A program made the position numbers and the translations under genes. A DNA stretch of 64,000 bases, from contig CACYQZ010000008.1 in the NCBI GenBank assembly GCA_902776665.1, positions 1-64,000 on the forward strand, given 5' to 3'. Below the pieces are notes generated by a model, which saw nothing but the letters and a program-made list of their open reading frames with translations, was not told the DNA's origin and searched no databases. Each line of letters opens with the position of its first letter. Position 1 is the stretch's first letter. The stretch is from an uncultured Prevotellaceae bacterium. Lineage in GTDB: Bacteria > Bacteroidota > Bacteroidia > Bacteroidales > Bacteroidaceae. This document shows positions 25,975 to 32,942 of the stretch, piece by piece.

Positions 25975-26484
25975 ATGAAAGACGTCTATCGAATCGGTCG
26001 CATCGGCAAACCGCACGGCGTAAAAGGCGAGATGAACTTTATGTTCACCGACGACGTCTTCGACCGCACCGACAGCGACTACCTCATCATCGAAGTCGAG
26101 GGGCTTCTCGTGCCGTTTTTCATCGAGGAATACCGCTTCCGCAGCGACGAAACGGCCCTGCTCAAACTCTGCGACATCGACACGCAGGAACAGGCGCGCC
26201 AGTTCACCAACTGCGAGGTGTTTTTCGAGCGCAGCAAGGCCGACACGCCCGACGACGAACTGACTTGGGCGCAAATCGTCGGCTTCCGAATCGTGGATGA
26301 AAACAGTGGAAAAATCGTCGGTGAAATTGTCGCCGTCGATGACTCGACCGAAAACACGCTGTTTGAAGTTCAAATTGCCCAACGGCAAGTCCTGATTCCC
26401 GCTTCCGACAGCCTCATCCGCAACATCGACACCCAGTCGCAAACCATCACAATGACGATTCCCGACGGGCTGCTTGCGCTGTAG
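25975..26484 (+). CDS. rimM: Ribosome maturation factor RimM
   Basis: Assists assembly of the 30S subunit head by binding S19. Seen: N-terminal RimM barrel VYRIGRIGKPHGVKGEMNFMF and the C-terminal PRC-barrel (IVGFRIVDENSGKIVGEIVAVDD; VLIPASDSLIRNID). The length of 169 residues is typical. It follows murA after 24 nt filled by ACTCCAC-type heptads. Usually next to trmD/rpsP in other phyla; here with murA as often in Bacteroidota. Confidence 0.94.
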   Translation: MKDVYRIGRIGKPHGVKGEMNFMFTDDVFDRTDSDYLIIEVEGLLVPFFIEEYRFRSDETALLKLCDIDTQEQARQFTNCEVFFERSKADTPDDELTWAQIVGFRIVDENSGKIVGEIVAVDDSTENTLFEVQIAQRQVLIPASDSLIRNIDTQSQTITMTIPDGLLAL

Positions 26485-26537
26485 AGTCAAAACATAATAT
26501 AGAATTAATTTAATAACACATAAAAATATTCAGAAAA

Positions 26538-29500
26538 ATGAGAAAAAATTTATTTGCAACAATCGCATTTTTAACATGCATTTCAGGTGGAATGTCCGCC
26601 CAGAAATCGGTTGAGATCGGCTATCAGATTACATCCGAAAGTGCCATTCAAGAAGGCATGAGTTACGTTTTGCAATCGCAGGCTGCCTATACGCCTTACA
26701 TTGCCGACAAGGGAACGTATTACGCCATTCCCAACGACAATCCAGCGAAGGAAGACTGTGTCTATCAGTTCATTTCCAATGGCAACGGAACGTGGAAAAT
26801 CAAAAGCGTCTATACGGGAAAATATTGGGGCGTACCCGTTTATAACGCAATTGTCGCTCCTGTGGAAAATGCAGGCAGTGCAGGCAATTGGACGTTGAAT
26901 TTCAGTTCGGGAACAGCCTATCCGACCGCGCCCGATGCAGGCAACACAATACGTGGTCTCGACCGTTCCAGCGGTAAGTTGTGGGGATACACGACGGGAA
27001 CTGGCGGTACGAAGCAGGTGAAAATCTACAAGAAAAAATACATCGACGAACTTGACAACAAACGAGCCGTTGTGTCTTCCACTTTTGCCGATAATTTGAC
27101 AACGAATCAATGGTACGTGATGTTCGACCGAGGAACAAATCCCGGACCTCACGGCTATCTTTACGAGAATTTCGGCGAAAGAAAGTTTTATAACACCGCA
27201 AACAAGCCGCAAGATGGCATAGCGACGGCGATTGCCCATTATCTGGTGCGCCTCGTGGATGCAGGTGGTGGAAAATATTACCTGCAAACGGGACTCGGCA
27301 ACTATTTCGGAAGCATAACGCACAATGTTGTTGTGCCTTTGACCGCAGATCCCCAAGCAAAGTTCACCATCAGTAAAATTAACAATACCAATGGTCATTT
27401 CTATGTGCAAAGCACTACCAATACGAGCACTTATCTCAATGCTAATGATGTGCGTAGTGGCGATGCAACGGTCGTGGGATGGAATTCGACTCCGTCGCTT
27501 ACTGGCAATAACAACTGGGCATTCTATCCTGTTACGCTGATCGATGTCCCTGATAGTTATGCACTTGCTGAAAGCGATGTGTACGTAACGCGCGGCTATC
27601 AGACTTGCGGACGCGGCAATGCGAATTCGCTGATGCTCCGCATCGATATCACGCCGACCAAGAGCATGACGAATGCAACATTCACCGTGGATCTGAACGA
27701 CGCTGCGGTGGCCAACCTCAGCAGCATTTACATCCACGAGACAACCGCGAAGGAATTCATCGCCAACATTCCATCGACCCCTAAAGCCACGGCAAGTGTT
27801 GGCAGCACCGTCAGCATCAATGTGGGCAACGTGTCGGCAGGCTTGCACCATTTCTGGCTCTGTGCCACGGTGAAAAACAATGCCGAACTGGGAGCTATTT
27901 TGAAGGCTGATTTAAAGAAAATTTCCTACAACTGTGCAGGTCAAACGGAGCATCTCGATGTCTCGTCTGTTGTCAGTGGGCTTTCGTCGCGACAAGGGAT
28001 GAAAGTTTTTAATCAACAAACTTTCGTATTTCAGCCAACCGCCGATGGAAACCGTTTCTATCGTATTCCCGCGATGATTCTCGACAAGAACGGAAATCCA
28101 GTCGTGGCCATCGACCGCCGTTACAATGACAATTCCGACCTCGGTAACCATAAAATCGATGTCAGCATCAAGCGAAGCACCGACAATGGTCGCACGTGGG
28201 GCAATCAGAATGTCGTGGCTATTGGAAATACGGCTATCGAGGCGCGCTACGGCTATGGCGATGCGGCTCTTGCTCGCACCAAAAACGGTAGAATCATCTG
28301 CCTGATGGCTTGCGGAAAGAATATGTACTTTGGAACAGGCGGCTACAGCAATGGCACGCATTATAACAGATGGGTGGGAATGCTCACGAGCGACGACAAC
28401 GGATTGACGTGGCAAGGCGACAGCAACGGCGACCCGATTCTAATTACGGAAGATGTTTTCGGCGGTCGTGGACAGTCCATTTTCATTTCCTCTGGTAAAG
28501 GTTTGACTACAGAAGATGGAGCCGTGATGTTCACCGCCAACGTCAAGAGGGCTGGTAGCAACACATCCGATTGCTACATCCTCAAGACCACAGATGAGGG
28601 CGCAACGTGGACGCTGCTTCCCAATAACGCTTATAGTGGTACTGACGAGTCGAAACTCGAACAATTGAACGACGGACAATTGCTGCTCAGTGTGCGCCAG
28701 AGCGGAAATCGTGGTTGGAACAAGGGTAGTGCCAACGGACTGACATGGGGAACCCAGTACCGCACAGGCGACATCTGGGGCAACGCCTGCAACGCCGACA
28801 TGATCTATTACAGCCGCACGACGAAAGGCGCACAGCGCGACATCATGCTTCATTCCTATATTAACACAAGCGGTCGCGAGAGTCTGCAACTGGCGATGAG
28901 CGTTGATGGTGGAAAGTCGTGGCACAATGTCTGTAACATCCAGCCCAACGGCTCTTGCTACTCAACGATGCAGGTGCTCAACGACGGCTCACTGGCTATT
29001 CTCTACGAAGATGCCTCTTTCTGCACCGATTTGAGCAGTCCTTTCCAGAAAGGCAACGGCTTTGCCATCAATTTCGTTACCATCACGAAAGAACAAATCG
29101 AGGCTTGGCACGACGAACTTGCTCCTCTGGTAGAAGAGGTGAAAATTGTGGAACACAGTAATGCCAACAATAGTGCGCCTTGGGGTACGTGGCAAGAAAC
29201 CACATCAGGGAACTGGGCTAAGCGGTTTACGACAACTGCTGCATCAGGACAGGCAGGTGTGGTGGTCTCTGCCTCCTACAATGCGTTCAACCGAGAAACC
29301 GACTACGGTCAGCGTGTTTTTGTAATCAAACCGTCGGCAGCTGGCGCACAGAACAATGTCGTCACCATCACCGCACCAGACGGCTATTTGATTGACAGTT
29401 ATACCATCGGCGGCTATTTTTATACAGGTTCTGAAACCTATACTTTAACTGCGGAAAACGGCTCAAGCGTAGCCATCAATAAAAACAAAGCGCAGCAAAA

Positions 29501-29810
29501 TCCACCGAACTTCCTCAATGTGACGGGAATCAATGCAAAATCGACCACTTTCAGAATGTCAAATAGCAACACGACGAATAATCGACACGCTTGCATCACG
29601 AATTTCATCGTCAGGCTGAAGCCTGGTAATGTGGCAATGGGAAAGCCGTATAGTCATTATGATAGCGACAACACGACAACACGAATTAAATCTGCTGAAA
29701 ATGAGGCTCTGGCAACTGACTGTTGGTATTCGATTGATGGCAGAAAATTGAATGGACAGCCGACACAGAAAGGAATATATATTTACAAAGGTAAAAAAAT
29801 AGTTAAATGA
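26538..29810 (+). CDS. Secreted GH33 sialidase with sorting-like tail
   Basis: Predicted exo-alpha-sialidase that releases sialic acid from host or mucin glycans. Seen: signal peptide MRKNLFATIAFLTCISGGMSAQ; a roughly 300-residue N-terminal region probably for carbohydrate binding; a BNR-type N-terminal domain (SDVYVTRGYQTCGRG...LMLRIDI, about 345-455); the catalytic arginine motif FYRIP at about residue 505; and four Asp boxes, STDNGRTW (~548), SDDNGLTW (~618), TTDEGATW (~685) and SVDGGKSW (~790). A C-terminal beta-sandwich-like region and the tail YSIDGRKL...KGIYIYKGKKIVK follow. At 1090 residues it is a large, multidomain form. No other sialic-acid genes are adjacent, and codon use is more AT-rich than in neighbours, so acquisition by transfer is possible. 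Confidence 0.9.
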   Translation: MRKNLFATIAFLTCISGGMSAQKSVEIGYQITSESAIQEGMSYVLQSQAAYTPYIADKGTYYAIPNDNPAKEDCVYQFISNGNGTWKIKSVYTGKYWGVPVYNAIVAPVENAGSAGNWTLNFSSGTAYPTAPDAGNTIRGLDRSSGKLWGYTTGTGGTKQVKIYKKKYIDELDNKRAVVSSTFADNLTTNQWYVMFDRGTNPGPHGYLYENFGERKFYNTANKPQDGIATAIAHYLVRLVDAGGGKYYLQTGLGNYFGSITHNVVVPLTADPQAKFTISKINNTNGHFYVQSTTNTSTYLNANDVRSGDATVVGWNSTPSLTGNNNWAFYPVTLIDVPDSYALAESDVYVTRGYQTCGRGNANSLMLRIDITPTKSMTNATFTVDLNDAAVANLSSIYIHETTAKEFIANIPSTPKATASVGSTVSINVGNVSAGLHHFWLCATVKNNAELGAILKADLKKISYNCAGQTEHLDVSSVVSGLSSRQGMKVFNQQTFVFQPTADGNRFYRIPAMILDKNGNPVVAIDRRYNDNSDLGNHKIDVSIKRSTDNGRTWGNQNVVAIGNTAIEARYGYGDAALARTKNGRIICLMACGKNMYFGTGGYSNGTHYNRWVGMLTSDDNGLTWQGDSNGDPILITEDVFGGRGQSIFISSGKGLTTEDGAVMFTANVKRAGSNTSDCYILKTTDEGATWTLLPNNAYSGTDESKLEQLNDGQLLLSVRQSGNRGWNKGSANGLTWGTQYRTGDIWGNACNADMIYYSRTTKGAQRDIMLHSYINTSGRESLQLAMSVDGGKSWHNVCNIQPNGSCYSTMQVLNDGSLAILYEDASFCTDLSSPFQKGNGFAINFVTITKEQIEAWHDELAPLVEEVKIVEHSNANNSAPWGTWQETTSGNWAKRFTTTAASGQAGVVVSASYNAFNRETDYGQRVFVIKPSAAGAQNNVVTITAPDGYLIDSYTIGGYFYTGSETYTLTAENGSSVAINKNKAQQNPPNFLNVTGINAKSTTFRMSNSNTTNNRHACITNFIVRLKPGNVAMGKPYSHYDSDNTTTRIKSAENEALATDCWYSIDGRKLNGQPTQKGIYIYKGKKIVK

Positions 29811-29825
29811 AATAGGTTTGCTTTA

Positions 29826-29871
29826 AAAATGCCCCCCGAAAGTTTTTTGTCTAACTTTCGGGGGGCATTTT
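29826..29871. terminator. Long GC-rich hairpin terminator
   Basis: An 18-19 bp inverted repeat (AAAATGCCCCCCGAAAGTT and its complement, 29826-29844 with 29853-29871) with T-rich right side lies just after the sialidase stop. Its symmetry lets it act on either strand. Confidence 0.8.
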
Positions 29872-29900
29872 AAAGGGTCCCTGTTTTTTTCAGAAAAAAA

Positions 29901-29932
29901 TTTGGCTGTTTCAAAACAAATTCCTAACTTTG
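29901..29932 (+). promoter_or_regulatory. Strong Bacteroidota promoter for the ATPase gene
   Basis: TTTG at 29901-29904, 20 nt, then TAACTTTG at 29925-29932: a near-perfect -33/-7 pair 31 nt before the ATG. Confidence 0.8.
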
Positions 29933-29962
29933 CGAAAAATTTCGCAACGAAAAATTTCGCAA
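29933..29962 (+). promoter_or_regulatory. Tandem palindromic operator-like repeat
   Basis: Two identical 15-nt copies of CGAAAAATTTCGCAA sit head to tail between the -7 element and the ATG at 29964. Each contains the palindrome CGAAA-aa-TTTCG. Position and symmetry fit a repressor binding site covering the transcription start; the binding protein is unknown. Confidence 0.55.
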
Positions 29963-29963
29963 C

Positions 29964-31034
29964 ATGAAGAATCCTTTTAAATTCGGTACTATTGTGGAAA
30001 ATGAATTTTTCACCGACCGTATTCAAGAGTTGCAGCAGATACGGCAGATGCTGGACAGTGAAAATCATTTAGTGCTGATAAGTCCCCGACGATTCGGCAA
30101 GTCGAGTCTTGTATTGAAAGCTGTGAAGCAGGCAAAGCGTCCGTTTGTGATGCTCAACCTGCAAAATGTGGTTAGTATCGAGGATTTTGCCGCCAAATTG
30201 CTCAAAGAGATTTTCAAACTCTACACGTGGGAGCGCATCAAGCATCTGATGAGCCATTTCCGCATTGTGCCTACGATTTCGACAAACCCCGTCACCAACG
30301 GCGTTGATGTGGCTTTTCAACCCGTTGTCAATGCAAATATTTTGCTTGAAGATTCGATGGCTATGTTGGAAAAAGTCAGTACGGCGGAGAGGCGATTGGT
30401 CGTGATTTTCGACGAATTTCAAGAGATTATGCAGATTGCCAAAAGTCTTGACAAGCAACTGCGCAGCATAATGCAGTTGCAGAAGAATCTGAACTATATC
30501 CTATTGGGTAGTCAGGAATCGATGATGGAAGATATCTTCGAACGTAAGAAATCGCCTTTCTATCACTTCGGTTCGCTGATGAGGCTTCGTAAAATTCCGT
30601 TTGACGATTTTCTGCAATATATTGTGGAACGCCTGAAACCAGTTCTCAAGTCGGAAAGCGAAACTGTCGGAAAAGAAATCCTTGCCGTGACAAATTGCCA
30701 TCCATATTATACCCAGCAATTAGCCTCGCAGGTGTGGGAATTGGCGAGTTATGAAGATGTTCGAGGCGATGTAGTCGAAATGGCGATGACACGGCTGACA
30801 AGCGTTCACGACCTTGATTTTGAACGACTTTGGATAGGCTTCAACCGAATGGACAAACGAATGATGATTGCTCTGTGCAATAGTCAGAATCCACTTCAAA
30901 ATAGGCAATTACCAACCAGTACGGTTTTTAGTTCCATCAAGCGCTTGATGAAAACGGGCTATGTCATCAGAGGCGAGAGTTATGAGGTGGAAGACCCGTT
31001 TTTTAAGCGTTGGATTTTAGAGCGTCAGAATTAG
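29964..31034 (+). CDS. P-loop ATPase of the archaeal-type ATPase_2 family with winged-helix C-terminus
   Basis: A 356-residue cytoplasmic STAND/AAA-like ATPase. Seen: FTDRIQELQQIRQML before the Walker A variant SPRRFGKSS (residues 40-48), Walker B RRLVVIFDEFQEI, a sensor-like YILLGSQESMMEDIF, and a C-terminal winged-helix part with LPTSTVFSSIKRLMKTGYVIRGESYEVEDPFFKRWI in its conserved pieces. This layout matches PF01637 proteins, whose role in bacteria is mostly unknown. It is a single-gene transcript with its own strong promoter and tandem palindromes. Its stop overlaps that of the convergent S41 peptidase gene by 3 nt. More AT-rich than neighbours, which suggests mobility of this gene. Confidence 0.85.
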   Translation: MKNPFKFGTIVENEFFTDRIQELQQIRQMLDSENHLVLISPRRFGKSSLVLKAVKQAKRPFVMLNLQNVVSIEDFAAKLLKEIFKLYTWERIKHLMSHFRIVPTISTNPVTNGVDVAFQPVVNANILLEDSMAMLEKVSTAERRLVVIFDEFQEIMQIAKSLDKQLRSIMQLQKNLNYILLGSQESMMEDIFERKKSPFYHFGSLMRLRKIPFDDFLQYIVERLKPVLKSESETVGKEILAVTNCHPYYTQQLASQVWELASYEDVRGDVVEMAMTRLTSVHDLDFERLWIGFNRMDKRMMIALCNSQNPLQNRQLPTSTVFSSIKRLMKTGYVIRGESYEVEDPFFKRWILERQN

Positions 31035-32044
31035 CGCGAAATCTCTTTTCTGGCAAATTCGATCAGTGTGTCGTGGCCGTTGGCGAGGTCGTCGGCCTTC
31101 AGGGCGACGGCGTGGTCGGGATCGATGCCGAATTCGGTGGACTGGCGGTCGCGGTCGTACATCGGACAGGCGGAAAAGCGCACGCCCCAACCGCTCGGAA
31201 GTTCCGAAGTAAAGGGGAGTCCGGCACCGCCACCCGTGCGGTCGCCCACGACAATGACCTGCGGACAGCATTTCACGTATTTCACGAACTCGTTGGCGGC
31301 ACTGAACACGCTGCGATTCGTCAAAACAACGACTTTTTTCTGCCATCGAATACCGTTCGAGGGCTTCAGCCGCTGTTCTTCCATCGCCGAAAAATCGTTG
31401 TGGCCGCGTCCCGTCTTGTGCTGCATATAGCCGACGAGCCGTTCTTCGTTCGTGAAACGGGCAGCGAGTTGCTCGGCAGAGGTGACGAGGCCACCGCTGT
31501 TGTTGCGCAGGTCGAGAATCAGGCCGCGACAGGGCGCAAGATAGTAGAAAATTTCGTCGAGATTGCCCTCGCCGAATTCGTTGGCGAAGGTCGGACAGCG
31601 CAAATAGCCGATGTTGTCGTCGAGGATGCGGTATTGCATTCCGGCGGCAATGCGGTAATCGGTGCCGAGGTAGCGGCGGATGAGCGAATCGCTGTAATTC
31701 GCCGGGAAATTTTCGTGCCACGACCAATTTCTGCCCACGTCGAAGGCGGAATAGAGGTTCACGTGACCGTCGCGCAGTTCGGCGAGCATATTGGCGAGCA
31801 CCTCGAACTGCTGTGCCCGCGTCATATTGCCGCGAAACTGCGGCTGATAGCGGCGATAGACCTCATTCCAGTCGAGTCCGTACTCGGCTTTTTTGTAGTC
31901 GAAAAAGCAGTAGTGCTCGTCAATGATCTTCCAAAGTGCCTCGAAATTGCCCATCGGCGTGTTGTCGAACTGCTCTTCCTTGACACAGGAAGTGAGCGCG
32001 ATGCTAAATGAAAATGTATAAATGATAAATGATAAAATTTTCAT
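31031..32044 (-). CDS. S41 family peptidase lipoprotein
   Basis: Predicted periplasmic or surface serine peptidase of the tail-specific protease family. Seen: lipoprotein signal MKILSFIIYTFSFSIALTSC; an N-terminal helical region; the S41 core RGLILDLRNNSGG, the catalytic-serine segment VVLTNRSVFSAANEFVKYVK, and GDRTGGGAGLPFTSELPSGW, with DPDHAVALKADDLANGHDTLIEFA at the end in pieces. No clear PDZ domain is visible between. The ATG at 32044 is chosen over 32077 because it starts the lipobox signal. Part of that signal peptide (FIIYTFSF) is encoded by an inverted ATGATAA heptad repeat. It is the last gene of the group parC-OMP-S41. Confidence 0.9.
   Translation of the reverse strand: MKILSFIIYTFSFSIALTSCVKEEQFDNTPMGNFEALWKIIDEHYCFFDYKKAEYGLDWNEVYRRYQPQFRGNMTRAQQFEVLANMLAELRDGHVNLYSAFDVGRNWSWHENFPANYSDSLIRRYLGTDYRIAAGMQYRILDDNIGYLRCPTFANEFGEGNLDEIFYYLAPCRGLILDLRNNSGGLVTSAEQLAARFTNEERLVGYMQHKTGRGHNDFSAMEEQRLKPSNGIRWQKKVVVLTNRSVFSAANEFVKYVKCCPQVIVVGDRTGGGAGLPFTSELPSGWGVRFSACPMYDRDRQSTEFGIDPDHAVALKADDLANGHDTLIEFARKEISR
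32005..32039 (-). repeat. ATAAATG heptad repeat within the S41 signal peptide
   Basis: ATAAATG-type 7-nt units on the plus strand; on the sense strand they read ATTTATC and encode the hydrophobic part of the signal peptide. The reverse orientation avoids stop codons. Confidence 0.7.
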
Positions 32045-32085
32045 TCGTCGTGTCCGATTCTCGATTTTATTCATCATCTATTTTT

Positions 32086-32130
32086 ATTTACAATTTACGA
32101 ATGTACTATGTACTATTTATTGACAATTTG
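32086..32130 (-). repeat. Compound heptad tract before the S41 gene
   Basis: Two perfect ATGTACT units (32101-32114) flanked by ATTGTCA and ATTGTAA-type units fill the gap between the gene at 32145 and the S41 gene. Confidence 0.75.
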
Positions 32131-32144
32131 GTGATGTACAGGGG

Positions 32145-32942
32145 TTAAAACCCTTTCGTCCATCCGATGACAATCAAATGGGAATAGTGGTGGAACTTCA
32201 GATTGTTGACTTTCGCCTGCCGATAGTCGCCGAGGTAGCCGATGCGAAGTTTCGTCCGAGGATGTTTTTTGGAAATCGGGAAGTCGAGCGAGAGCAGATG
32301 GCTCAGCGAGGGCGTGGAAGCGATGGTTGTCGGCACGATGTTGTTGTCGTAGTTGCCGCGACCGAAAATCTCGTAGTACGACTGCCCGTAGTTCGGCGAA
32401 AACATCAGTCCGACGAGCGGTGCCGACACCTCATAACGCAGCACGGAACGTCGTTTGAAGAGCGGAAAAACGTAGTTTGCTGCCGCCGACGGACGCAGTT
32501 GCAGCGCGGCCTGCACCTGTGCGGGATTGTTGCCGTTGTAGGTGTTGTAGAGGAAACCGAGATGGGCTCCGACGGCACCGCCGAGTTCGAATTGAAGTTG
32601 GTCGGAAGGTCGCAAAACGTAGTGCTGCGCGTACTGGAATTGATACATTCCACCCAATTCATTGTGGTTGTCGGCTCGATTCGATACCGAACTGAAACTG
32701 CCCTGATGGGTGACGATTTGCAGCCACGAACCTTGTCGAATCGGCTTGACCGACTGGCTGACATAGCGCAGTTCGACGCCCGAATATTGCTCGGCTGAGA
32801 GGTAGGTGTCGAGGATTTTTGCCGGGCCGATGGCGAACATCTGGGCACGCAACCTCGTGGAATCGCCTGCGACCTGCGCCTGCGAAACGATGGCGATGCA
32901 CAGCGCCACAATGCTCAGAACGATTTTCTTGCCGTTTTTCAT
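32145..32942 (-). CDS. Putative outer-membrane protein (DUF3316-like)
   Basis: A 265-residue exported protein with signal peptide MKNGKKIVLSIVALCIAIVSQAQ. The mature part starts with AIGPAKILDTYLSAEQYSGVELRYVSQS and consists of alternating hydrophobic/polar strands (YQFQYAQHYVLRPSDQLQFELGGAVGAHLGF; LRYEVSAPLVGLMFSPNYGQSYYEIF), ending in an aromatic-rich strand (SHLIVIGWTKGF), as in small beta-barrels. I think it belongs to the Bacteroidota DUF3316 family but cannot confirm that. It overlaps the end of parC by 4 nt, so the two are translated together. Its role is unknown. Confidence 0.7.
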   Translation of the reverse strand: MKNGKKIVLSIVALCIAIVSQAQVAGDSTRLRAQMFAIGPAKILDTYLSAEQYSGVELRYVSQSVKPIRQGSWLQIVTHQGSFSSVSNRADNHNELGGMYQFQYAQHYVLRPSDQLQFELGGAVGAHLGFLYNTYNGNNPAQVQAALQLRPSAAANYVFPLFKRRSVLRYEVSAPLVGLMFSPNYGQSYYEIFGRGNYDNNIVPTTIASTPSLSHLLSLDFPISKKHPRTKLRIGYLGDYRQAKVNNLKFHHYSHLIVIGWTKGF

